A stretch of DNA of 64,000 nt from Adlercreutzia sp. ZJ141 (GTDB lineage Bacteria > Actinomycetota > Coriobacteriia > Coriobacteriales > Eggerthellaceae): NCBI RefSeq assembly GCF_011038965.1, contig NZ_JAAKEB010000009.1, forward strand, positions 1 through 64,000, given 5' to 3'. Shown here in pieces: positions 52,985 through 60,885 of the stretch. Position 1 is the stretch's first letter; each line of letters starts with the position of its first letter. The position numbers and the translations under genes are program-made. The notes below the pieces were generated by a model. It saw only the letters and a list, made by a program, of their open reading frames with translations, searched no databases and was not told where the DNA came from.

Positions 52985-53078
52985 AAAACTATGCGAATTT
53001 TCAGTGGAAAACTTGTGCATAGCAGCGCGAGTGAGCAGATGAGCGAGCGATGCAAGCGAAAGAGAAAGGGCTTCTGGC

Positions 53079-55424
53079 ATGGTCGGAACCATCATTAAAC
53101 GAGACGGGCGCACAGCTGAATTCAATAAAGACAAAATCACCGACGCGGTCGAAAAAGCCTTCCAGGCATGCGCTGCCATGCAAGATCGCTCCGTCGCCGA
53201 GGAAATAGCGGACAAGGTTGTTGAGAAGCTGGAAAACGGCGCCATCGAGGGCACTCCTACGGTTGAGGGCGTGCAGGACTTGGTGGAGGAAACCCTTATT
53301 GAGTCGGGTTTTGTTCAAACGTCGAAGTCCTACATTCTGTACCGCGCCGAACGTAGCCGCGCACGCGATGTGAACAGCCGTCTCATTCAAACACTGAAGG
53401 ACATCACGTTCTCCAAGGCGTCTGAGTCCGATATGAAGCGCGAGAACGCCAATATCGACGCCGACACCGCCATGGGCACTATGCTGAAGTATGGGTCGGA
53501 GTCGGCCAAGCAGTTCTACGAGATGTGCGTCATCGACCCGAAATTCGCGCGCGCTCATCGCGAAGGCGACATTCATATTCACGACATGGACTTCTACACG
53601 CTCACCACCACGTGCTGCCAGATTGAGTTGAAAAAGCTCTTCAAGGGCGGCTTCTCCACTGGTCACGGTGTGCTGCGTGAGCCCAACGACATTTCCAGCT
53701 ACGCAGCGCTGGCCTGCATTGCCATTCAGTCGAACCAAAATGACCAGCATGGTGGTCAGAGTGTATGTGACTTCGATTACGGCTTGGCTGAAGGCGTGCG
53801 TAAAACCTACCGTCGCCTATTCAAGAAGCACTTGGCTGAAGCGGTCGACCTGCTTACCGACATCGAGGATGACCGTGCCTTCGCCGAAGGCGCGCTGGCG
53901 CGCGTTGAAGAAGTGACCGGCGTTGTGGCGAGCATTGATATCGACGAAGGGTTCCGCGCCGCCGTGCTCGCCGAGCTTGATGCTGCAGGCGTTGATGCTC
54001 GTACCGCTGGGCGCGTAGTTGCCTACGCCGAAAAGAATGCTGAGCGCGATACCGACCGCTCAACGTTCCAGGCTATGGAAGCACTTGTGCACAACCTGAA
54101 CACTATGCATTCTCGCGCGGGTGCGCAGACGCCGTTCTCTTCAGTGAACTACGGCATGGACACCAGCCCCGAAGGGCGCATGGTTATTAAGAACATGTTG
54201 CTGGCCACCGAAGAGGGCTTAGGGTCTGGCGAGACACCTATCTTCCCCGTGCAGATTTTCCGCGTGAAGGAAGGTGTGAACTACAACCCCGAAGATCCGA
54301 ACTACGATCTGTTCAAGCTGGCCATGCATTGCTCGGCCAAGCGGCTGTTTCCGAACTTTAGCTTCCTTGATGCGCCGTTTAATGCGCAGTACTACAAGGG
54401 CACGCCAGAAACCGAGATTGCCTACATGGGCTGCCGCACGCGAGTCATAGGCAATAGGTATGACCCCAACCGCGAGGTCACGCCTGGCCGTGGCAACCTG
54501 TCGTTTACGTCCATCAATCTGCCGCGTCTGGCTATTCGCGCTCGTGGCGATATCGATTTGTTCTTCGATTTGTTGGATGCGAAACTGGCGCTGGTCATCG
54601 GACAGCTCGATGAGCGCTTCGAGATTCAGGCGCGCAAGCACGTGTACAATGCGCCATTCCTTATGGGGCAGGGCGTGTGGATCGATTCCGAGAATCTGAA
54701 AGCCACTGACACACAGCGCGAAGTGCTCAAGCATGGCACGCTGACCACAGGCTTTATCGGCTTGGCTGAATGCCTGGTGGCGCTTACGGGCCACCATCAC
54801 GGCGAGAGCCCCGAGGCACAGCGTCTGGGCTTGGAGATCGTAGGCCATATGCGCAGCTACGTCGATCGTATCTCCCGCGAGCGGAACATGAATTACACGC
54901 TCATCGCTACGCCTGCCGAGGGGCTGTCGGGCCGTTTTGTGCGCATGGACCGCGCCCGCTACGGCAGCATTCCCGGCGTCACCGACCGCGACTACTACAC
55001 CAATGGCTTCCATGTGCCGGTGTACTACGACATCAGCGCGTTCGATAAGATCGCCATCGAGGCACCCTATCACGCGCTTACCAACGGCGGGCATATCAGC
55101 TACATCGAGCTCGACGGTGACCCCACCGAAAACTTGGAGGCCTTTGAGAGTGTTATCCGCTACATGAAGGAATGCGGTATGGGGTATGGCAGTGTGAACC
55201 ATCCGGTCGATCGCGACCCAGTGTGCGGCTACAACGGCATCATTGAAGACGTGTGTCCTAAGTGCGGCAGGCGCGAGGAAGAGCACGGCGTGCAGTTCGA
55301 GCGCATTCGTCGTATCACGGGGTATCTGGTGGGTACGCTCGATCGCTTCAATGACGCAAAGCGTGCCGAAGAGCATGACCGTGTGAAGCACGTTGTTCCG
55401 GTGGAGCACGCAGAACAGGCGTAA
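53079..55424 (+). CDS. nrdD: Anaerobic ribonucleoside-triphosphate reductase (class III)
   Basis: Oxygen-sensitive glycyl-radical enzyme making deoxyribonucleotides. 781 residues: an N-terminal ATP-cone (IIKRDGRTAEFNKDKI, about 4-95), the barrel with HDMDFYTLTTTCCQ and MHSRAGAQTPFSSVNYG, the C-terminal zinc region DPVCGYNG..CPKCGR and the glycyl-radical loop RITGYLVGTLDRFN. Activated by NrdG, encoded 22 bp downstream. Likely repressed by NrdR through the boxes at 52937-52984. Confidence 0.96.
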   Translation: MVGTIIKRDGRTAEFNKDKITDAVEKAFQACAAMQDRSVAEEIADKVVEKLENGAIEGTPTVEGVQDLVEETLIESGFVQTSKSYILYRAERSRARDVNSRLIQTLKDITFSKASESDMKRENANIDADTAMGTMLKYGSESAKQFYEMCVIDPKFARAHREGDIHIHDMDFYTLTTTCCQIELKKLFKGGFSTGHGVLREPNDISSYAALACIAIQSNQNDQHGGQSVCDFDYGLAEGVRKTYRRLFKKHLAEAVDLLTDIEDDRAFAEGALARVEEVTGVVASIDIDEGFRAAVLAELDAAGVDARTAGRVVAYAEKNAERDTDRSTFQAMEALVHNLNTMHSRAGAQTPFSSVNYGMDTSPEGRMVIKNMLLATEEGLGSGETPIFPVQIFRVKEGVNYNPEDPNYDLFKLAMHCSAKRLFPNFSFLDAPFNAQYYKGTPETEIAYMGCRTRVIGNRYDPNREVTPGRGNLSFTSINLPRLAIRARGDIDLFFDLLDAKLALVIGQLDERFEIQARKHVYNAPFLMGQGVWIDSENLKATDTQREVLKHGTLTTGFIGLAECLVALTGHHHGESPEAQRLGLEIVGHMRSYVDRISRERNMNYTLIATPAEGLSGRFVRMDRARYGSIPGVTDRDYYTNGFHVPVYYDISAFDKIAIEAPYHALTNGGHISYIELDGDPTENLEAFESVIRYMKECGMGYGSVNHPVDRDPVCGYNGIIEDVCPKCGRREEEHGVQFERIRRITGYLVGTLDRFNDAKRAEEHDRVKHVVPVEHAEQA

Positions 55425-55446
55425 GAGGAACAGGCGGAATAAGGGC

Positions 55447-55983
55447 ATGAATGTCAACCTGTATGGCGCAGTTCCCGACTCCATTGTTGATGGGCCGGGG
55501 CTGCGCTATGCCGTGTTTGTGCAGGGTTGTAGCCATGGGTGCCCCGGGTGTCACAATCCCGAAAGCCAGCCCGCCCATGCCGGTATGCTTACCACCACCG
55601 ATGCGGTGCTTGCCGACATCCGCGCGAATGGGCTCGTACACGACGTCACGTTTTCGGGCGGCGAGCCGTTTGAGCAGGCGGCAGCGTGCGCGCACATGGC
55701 GCGCCAGCTGAAGGAGTACGGCTACGGCGTGTGGACTTACACGGGCTATCTGTATGAAGACTTGTTGCGTCGTGCCGAAGAAGACGAACCCACGCGCGAG
55801 CTACTTAACAACACTGACGTGCTGGTAGATGGGCCGTTCATTGAGTCGCTCAAGTCGCTCGGACTCAGCTGGCGCGGCTCATCGAACCAGCGGCTTATCG
55901 ACCTTCCCGCCACGCGCGCAGCGGGGTGCATTGTTGAATGGCGTGCACCCAGCTTCGTTTTGCACAAGCCGGCATCGTGGTAG
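55447..55983 (+). CDS. nrdG: Anaerobic ribonucleotide reductase activating protein
   Basis: Radical SAM enzyme that installs the glycyl radical on NrdD. 178 residues with the cluster motif CSHGCPGC and the FSGGEPFEQA motif. ATG 55447 begins MNVNLYGAVPDSIVDGPGLR, the family start. Cotranscribed with nrdD. Confidence 0.95.
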   Translation: MNVNLYGAVPDSIVDGPGLRYAVFVQGCSHGCPGCHNPESQPAHAGMLTTTDAVLADIRANGLVHDVTFSGGEPFEQAAACAHMARQLKEYGYGVWTYTGYLYEDLLRRAEEDEPTRELLNNTDVLVDGPFIESLKSLGLSWRGSSNQRLIDLPATRAAGCIVEWRAPSFVLHKPASW

Positions 55984-56021
55984 TGCTCGGTGCGGGTGAT
56001 TGAAATCGAGGTAGGTGTTTC

Positions 56022-56810
56022 GTGAATCCTGAAGAACAAACAGATGGCTTACAATCTTTCTTCCAGAACATCCTTCATGTGGAATGGTTGAGCACAGCAC
56101 TTACGGTTATTGTTGTACTTGCGCTTACGGCGCTGCTGGTGCGTGTGTTTACGAAATTGTTACGGCGCGTACTCAGCCACGACAGCTCGCCTTTGCCTTC
56201 GTCAAGTATTTTCGTCAATATCGGGCGCGTGGCGGTGTGGGCCATTGGTATAAGTATAGTGCTGTCAAGTTGCTTTAATGTTGACGTGAGTGCTGCGGTG
56301 GCGGCGCTCGGTATTGGTGGTATTGCCATCTCGCTGGGTTTTCAGGACACACTTGCCAACCTGATCGGTGGGCTACAAGTGAGCATTACCGGATTGGTTG
56401 AGCCGGGTGATAACATCGAAGTGGGCGGACAACGTGGTGTGGTGCGCGACGTCACCTGGCGCCATACGACCATCGTGAATGCCGTGGGCGAGCAGGTGGT
56501 GGTGCCGAACTCCGTTATCAACACCTCGTCGCTTACGAAGCTGCGCCCGCTAAAGGTGGTGTCCATTCCGGTGGTGGTTACGGCGGCAGGCGATGCGCTG
56601 TCGAGCACAGCCTGCGCCATGGAGCAGGCTGCAAATGAGGCGGTTGGTGCGGTGTGCGGAGTCGAGGTTCCCGCCGTGGCGTTGTTCTCAGAGGTAACCG
56701 ACTATGGCTACCGAGGTTCACTAACACTTACGATAACTGATGGGTCAAAAGTTGCGGCTGCGCGCGATGCTGCCCTGCGCTCCATCGCGCCGTTTGTTCA
56801 CGCGGAGTAA
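56022..56810 (+). CDS. MscS-family mechanosensitive channel
   Basis: Tension-gated channel that releases solutes on osmotic downshock. 262 residues with three membrane helices; the third, pore-lining helix region reads AAVAALGIGGIAISLGFQDTLANLIGG, split here as AAVAALGIGGIAISL and GFQDTLANL, with the conserved glycine-alanine packing, followed by the beta domain VEPGDNIEVGG and VVVPNSVI. GTG start with GAGGTAG upstream. 38 bp after nrdG. Confidence 0.92.
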   Translation: MNPEEQTDGLQSFFQNILHVEWLSTALTVIVVLALTALLVRVFTKLLRRVLSHDSSPLPSSSIFVNIGRVAVWAIGISIVLSSCFNVDVSAAVAALGIGGIAISLGFQDTLANLIGGLQVSITGLVEPGDNIEVGGQRGVVRDVTWRHTTIVNAVGEQVVVPNSVINTSSLTKLRPLKVVSIPVVVTAAGDALSSTACAMEQAANEAVGAVCGVEVPAVALFSEVTDYGYRGSLTLTITDGSKVAAARDAALRSIAPFVHAE

Positions 56811-57034
56811 GTGCCAGAACAGCTTTTCGGCAGCTTTTGCGACCGCTTCATGCGGGATTTGCGGTTCTCGCGGTTCTCGGACTAATGCTCAGGCGATTCT
56901 CCCCATGGGAGTTTGGTGTTTGCGGCCGCATGGGCGTACGGCTGTCGTAAAATGATCAGGTTTGAGATACGTTTCCGCCAACGTTTATCGTTGACGGGGT
57001 GAACAGGAAAAAACGCAAGGAGAATCGGATCGTC

Positions 57035-58813
57035 ATGACAGACTTCAAGAATGAATACTGCATGCATACCGCCACCTGCGGCGAGCTGCGCAGAAGCGAC
57101 GTGGGCCGCGAAGTCGTGCTCACGGGTTGGGCGTGGCACAATCGCGACCATGGCGGACTTATTTTCTGTGACCTTCGCGATCGCGACGGCTATACCCAGG
57201 TGGTTGTCGACCCCGATTGTGTGAGCGCCGCCGATTTCAAGACAGCCGAACACTTAGGCCGCGAATACGTGCTGAAAGTTGCCGGCACGGTGCGCGAACG
57301 CGGTGCCGACGCCGTGAATCCGAACATGGCAACCGGTGAGATCGAAGTGCTCGCTTCCGCAGTCGAGGTGCTGAACACTTCTGTCACGCCGCCGTTTTCT
57401 ATCGAAGACGGCATCGAGACTGACGAAACCATGCGTATGAAATGGCGTTACATGGACATCCGTCGTCCCGAAATGTACGCCGCGTTAAAGCTGCGCCACA
57501 CGGTTGCCCAGGCTATGCGCGCGGCGCTGAATGCCCGTGGCTTCTTGGAAATCGAAACGCCTATTCTGGCGAACTCCACACCTGAGGGTGCGCGCGACTA
57601 CATTGTTCCCAGCCGTCCGAATCCCGGCAAGTTTTACGCGCTGCCGCAAAGCCCCCAGCAATTCAAGCAGATGCTCATGTGTGCGGGTGTGGAGCGCTAT
57701 TACCAAATTGCCCGGTGCTTCCGCGACGAAGACCTTCGCGCCGATCGTCAGCCCGAGTTCACGCAGGTGGACATCGAGATGTCGTTCGTCGAGGGTTACG
57801 ACGTGGTGGACATGATGGAAGGAGTGATGGCCGAGGTGCTCACGGCTGCTGGTGTTGAACAGCAATTCCCGCTGTTGCGCATGCCGTATGCCGAGGCTAT
57901 GGATCGCTTCGGGTGCGATCGCCCCGACATCCGCTTTGGCATGGAGCTGGTAAACATTACCGACATTGTGAAGAACACCGGCTTTAAAGTGTTTGCGAGT
58001 GTGGCGCAGTCCGGCGGCGTGGTGAAGGCGATCAATGCCAAGGGTGCGGGCGACTGGAGCCGCGGTGACGTTGAGAAGCTGGCCAGCATTGCCGAGGAAA
58101 ATGGCGCGAAGGGCATGGCGTGGGTCGCGTTTACTACCGATGGTCAGGAGAAGAGCCCCATCAAGAAGTTCTTCACCGACGAGGAATGGGCGGCGCTCAA
58201 GGCTGCCATGGCTGTTGAGCCGGGCGATTTGCTGCTGTTCGCTGCTGACAAGCCCGCTGTGGCCAATGCTGTTCTATCGGCGCTGCGCCTGACCATGGCT
58301 GATCGTCTGAATATTCCGCGTGAGGGCCATGCGTTACTATGGGTTGTTGACTTCCCTATGTTCAAGTACGACGAGGAAGAGAAGAAGTACGCCGCCGAGC
58401 ACCATCCGTTCACTCATATGTACGAACGCGACCTTGACAAGATCGAAAATGCTCCGCTTGAGTGCCTAAGCTATGCCTACGACCTGGTTATGGACGGGTT
58501 TGAGGTTGGTGGCGGCTCGATCCGTATCCATGATGCTGCCGAGCAGCGCCGTGTGTTGCGTCGCTGTGGTGTGTCCGATGAGGAAATCGACGTGAAGTTT
58601 GCTCATCTGCTGCACGCGCTTGAACTGGGTGCACCGCCGCATGGCGGCATCGCGCTGGGGCTCGACCGTTTGGTCATGCTGCTTGCGGGTAAGCAGTCCA
58701 TCCGCGACGTTATAGCCTTCCCGAAGACCAGTAGCGCGAGCGACCCCATGACGGGCGCTCCCAACCAGGTGACTGCACGTCAGCTGAAGGAAGTGTCACT
58801 GCGTACGCTGTAG
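57035..58813 (+). CDS. aspS: Aspartyl-tRNA synthetase
   Basis: Charges tRNA-Asp. 592 residues: N-terminal OB anticodon-binding domain (VVLTGWAWHNRDHGGLIF), class II motif 2 region YYQIARCFRDEDLRADRQPEF, a GAD insert (about 290-420, characteristic of bacterial AspRS) and motif 3 GIALGLDRLVMLL. ATG 57035 is preferred; AAGGAG lies 12 bp upstream, a little far. Whether it is discriminating or also charges tRNA-Asn depends on gatCAB elsewhere. Confidence 0.96.
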   Translation: MTDFKNEYCMHTATCGELRRSDVGREVVLTGWAWHNRDHGGLIFCDLRDRDGYTQVVVDPDCVSAADFKTAEHLGREYVLKVAGTVRERGADAVNPNMATGEIEVLASAVEVLNTSVTPPFSIEDGIETDETMRMKWRYMDIRRPEMYAALKLRHTVAQAMRAALNARGFLEIETPILANSTPEGARDYIVPSRPNPGKFYALPQSPQQFKQMLMCAGVERYYQIARCFRDEDLRADRQPEFTQVDIEMSFVEGYDVVDMMEGVMAEVLTAAGVEQQFPLLRMPYAEAMDRFGCDRPDIRFGMELVNITDIVKNTGFKVFASVAQSGGVVKAINAKGAGDWSRGDVEKLASIAEENGAKGMAWVAFTTDGQEKSPIKKFFTDEEWAALKAAMAVEPGDLLLFAADKPAVANAVLSALRLTMADRLNIPREGHALLWVVDFPMFKYDEEEKKYAAEHHPFTHMYERDLDKIENAPLECLSYAYDLVMDGFEVGGGSIRIHDAAEQRRVLRRCGVSDEEIDVKFAHLLHALELGAPPHGGIALGLDRLVMLLAGKQSIRDVIAFPKTSSASDPMTGAPNQVTARQLKEVSLRTL

Positions 58814-58853
58814 GCGCTGTTGGCGCACGCGGCAGCGCGCATGGAGTTTTGGA

Positions 58854-58877
58854 GAACCTGCCGATTTCGGCAGGTTC
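58854..58877 (+). terminator. Terminator after aspS
   Basis: Perfect 11-bp stem GAACCTGCCGA / TCGGCAGGTTC around a tight loop, followed by ACTTTACG. Confidence 0.78.
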
Positions 58878-58916
58878 ACTTTACGTTCGCCTATACTGAT
58901 TTGAAGTAGAGAGCGA

Positions 58917-59021
58917 GTGTGTCGAACGGGCTTGGGCGGCGCCATGTTTCGAACCTGGTCAGGTCCGGGAGGAAGCAGCCATAAGGGACCGCTGACGAGC
59001 GCCCATGCCTGTTCGGCACAC
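58917..59021 (+). ncRNA. ffs: Signal recognition particle RNA, small bacterial type
   Basis: About 105 nt folding as one long hairpin: the ends GTGTCGAACGGG and CCTGTTCGGCACAC pair, and the apical domain carries the conserved Ffh-binding sequence GGTCAGGTCCGGGAGGAAGC. Binds Ffh to target membrane proteins to SecYEG. A TATACT -10 candidate lies at 58892-58897. The ends are approximate. Confidence 0.93.
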
Positions 59022-59055
59022 TCTACATTTCGTGAACGCGCTATGCCAGCCTAAG

Positions 59056-59115
59056 GGAAGCACAGATTAAAGCCGTCTTGCAAATGCAGGGCTGGTGGAA
59101 TTGATCAGTATTTCC
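59056..59115. repeat. Dispersed inverted-repeat element, copy E
   Basis: 60 bp bounded by GGAAGCACAGATTA and TGATCAGTATTTCC, imperfect inverted repeats of the family. Its left half (GATTAAAGCCGTCTTG) matches C and D; its right half (ATGCAGGGCTGGTGGAATT) matches A, B and C, so it defines the full-length 60-bp form. Between ffs and the DedA gene. Confidence 0.83.
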
Positions 59116-59148
59116 TCAAAGGTTGGCATTATCGTATAAGGGGGTTTT

Positions 59149-59817
59149 GTGGGGATCGTCGACTTTTTCGTCAACTTACTGAAAGATCCGCGTGCTGCCA
59201 TTGCGGGGTGGATCATTGCGCTTGGGCCGCTCTGGGTATATACGCCGCTGTTTTTGATTGTGTTCGTTGAAACAGGTTTGGTGTTTTTTCCCTTCCTTCC
59301 TGGCGATTCGCTGCTGTTTGCCGCAGGCGTGTTTTCGGCGCCAGGTGGCGGACTTCATCTGTTGCCGACGCTACTCGTGTTCTACGCTGCCGCTATTCTG
59401 GGCAACACGTCGAACTACTGGATTGCTCGCTTCTTCGGTTCCCGCATCATCGATTCTGGCAAGGTGAAAGCGCTCACGCCTGAGCGTATGGCAAAACTCG
59501 ACGACTTCTTCGCGAAATACGGTGGTCTAACCATTATCATTACGCGCTTTATGCCATTCTTCCGCACGTTTGCTCCTTTCATTGCAGGTACGGGGCATAT
59601 GAACTTTGGTAAGTTCACCTTTTTCAACGTGATCGGCGGCGTGTCGTGGGTGAGCCTGTTCGTGCTGGTAGGGTACTTCTTCGGGGGTGTACCGTTTGTT
59701 CAGGAGCACTTCGAAGTCATCGTGTTGGGCATCGTTGCTGTGTCGGTGGCACCGGCGTTTGTGGGGGCGGTAAAAGGTGCGCTTGCTGCGCGCAAGAAGA
59801 AGGCACGCCAAGAATAG
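59149..59817 (+). CDS. DedA-family membrane protein
   Basis: Polytopic membrane protein of the SNARE-associated/DedA family, linked in other bacteria to recycling (flipping) of lipid carriers such as undecaprenyl phosphate. 222 residues with FLPGDSLLFAAG near residue 48 and RFMPFFRTFAPFIAGTGHM near residue 130, the two hallmark segments. GTG start at 59149 with AAGGGGG upstream. Monocistronic. Confidence 0.92.
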   Translation: MGIVDFFVNLLKDPRAAIAGWIIALGPLWVYTPLFLIVFVETGLVFFPFLPGDSLLFAAGVFSAPGGGLHLLPTLLVFYAAAILGNTSNYWIARFFGSRIIDSGKVKALTPERMAKLDDFFAKYGGLTIIITRFMPFFRTFAPFIAGTGHMNFGKFTFFNVIGGVSWVSLFVLVGYFFGGVPFVQEHFEVIVLGIVAVSVAPAFVGAVKGALAARKKKARQE

Positions 59818-59825
59818 AGTTCGCG

Positions 59826-59844
59826 GGAAGCTGTCAGCATTTCC
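59826..59844. repeat. Possible fragment of the dispersed element (F)
   Basis: GGAAGCTGTCAGCATTTCC resembles the two element ends brought together. Too short to be certain. Confidence 0.4.
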
Positions 59845-59978
59845 CAAGTAACTTGTCGCGCTGCATAGTTTCGTGAGGCTCGGCGTACGCGAACATGCCA
59901 GCTCTCGTTTTGTACATTTGGAGAATATCCGCTCTTTAGGCAATCACGGCTAGGAAGCTACTCGTTTTGATAGACGAT

Positions 59979-60003
59979 GTGGCACAATATCATATTATGT
60001 CAC
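59979..60003. promoter_or_regulatory. Palindromic operator of the TetR-family gene
   Basis: 25-bp near-perfect inverted repeat; left half GTGGCACAATAT, centre C, right half ATATTATGTCAC, two mismatched pairs out of twelve. It overlaps TATCAT and TATTAT -10 candidates and ends 13 bp before the first possible start codon, so it probably mediates autorepression. Confidence 0.7.
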
Positions 60004-60067
60004 CCCCCCCTCTTTTATGATTATGAAATTGAGGACGGCCGTAGAGAAGCGAGAGATGGTGGAATAT

Positions 60068-60724
60068 ATGGGCGACAAAGGTGCTAAGAGTTCTATGGAG
60101 CGTGTTGATCGGCGGGTACTGCGCACAAGACGGGCTATCAGGGAGGCGTTGCTGCGCCTGCTGGCCGAACGTGATTATCGAAAGATAACAGTCACGGATC
60201 TGACGCGCGAAGCCGGTATTGACCGCAAGACGTTCTATCTGCATTACCGTACGATTGACGATGTAATCAGTGAGGCACTTGAGGAAGAGACGAGTCATAT
60301 CGTAGCGGAGTTGCATGAAGAGCTGAAGCGAGGAGGAAGCCCATCAGACGTCGCACGGTTGTTCATGCGCATGGAGCGCGCGTTTGTGCCCGATGTTGAG
60401 CAGCAGCGTCGTGTCTTGGCAAATGTGTCACCCGATGGATTTTTGACGTATCTGGAAACTCCGCTTCGCAACGCGCTCGTTGATCTGGATTTTCTTGGTC
60501 TAACGGGTATTGATGAGACGCATCGTGACTACTGTGCGACATTTTTCGCAGCGGGTTTGACAGCGATGTATCGTCGATGGTTATTGGATGATTCTGATCT
60601 TCCCATAGAAGACCTCGCCGAATTGGCGTCGCGTGCGATGATGGGAGGAATCGGCTCGCTGGTGCACAGCGGTGGCAGTTACCGGTACGACGGACGCGAC
60701 GGCGGAACTGGCAGCGATGCATAA
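60068..60724 (+). CDS. TetR-family transcriptional regulator
   Basis: Ligand-responsive repressor. 218 residues from ATG 60068; other in-frame starts are 60017, 60023 and 60056. 60068 has GGTGGA at a suitable distance, the first has only a C tract before it. The helix-turn-helix spans KITVTDLTREAGIDRKTFYLHY; the C-terminal ligand domain is unassigned but resembles the TetR C-terminal type with a MYRRWL segment. No target gene is adjacent apart from itself; dnaX downstream has its own promoter. Confidence 0.87.
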   Translation: MGDKGAKSSMERVDRRVLRTRRAIREALLRLLAERDYRKITVTDLTREAGIDRKTFYLHYRTIDDVISEALEEETSHIVAELHEELKRGGSPSDVARLFMRMERAFVPDVEQQRRVLANVSPDGFLTYLETPLRNALVDLDFLGLTGIDETHRDYCATFFAAGLTAMYRRWLLDDSDLPIEDLAELASRAMMGGIGSLVHSGGSYRYDGRDGGTGSDA

Positions 60725-60833
60725 CAGCAGGTAGGCGGTTGCTGCCCACTGGCTGACCTGTGTACAGCAACGGTAGGCGACGGGGGTAACGTGCTTTCGG
60801 TCGCCGGCCGTTCGTTTCGCGGTTGGTGACGGC

Positions 60834-60839
60834 TATAAT
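60834..60839 (+). promoter_or_regulatory. -10 hexamer upstream of dnaX
   Basis: TATAAT within CGGCTATAATG, 46 bp before the dnaX ATG; the -35 is weak. Confidence 0.5.
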
Positions 60840-60885
60840 GATGTGCGGTTGTGATTCGTAAGAGCAACGGAGGCAAGCGCGATCT

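Noticed and set aside
54219-55484. 421-codon minus-strand open frame across nrdD
   Set aside because: Antisense shadow; composition is His/Val/Ala-rich with no recognisable domain.
56999-57034. Upstream extension of aspS
   Set aside because: Adds a lysine/arginine-rich tail that covers the AAGGAG ribosome-binding site; homologues begin near MTDFKNEY.
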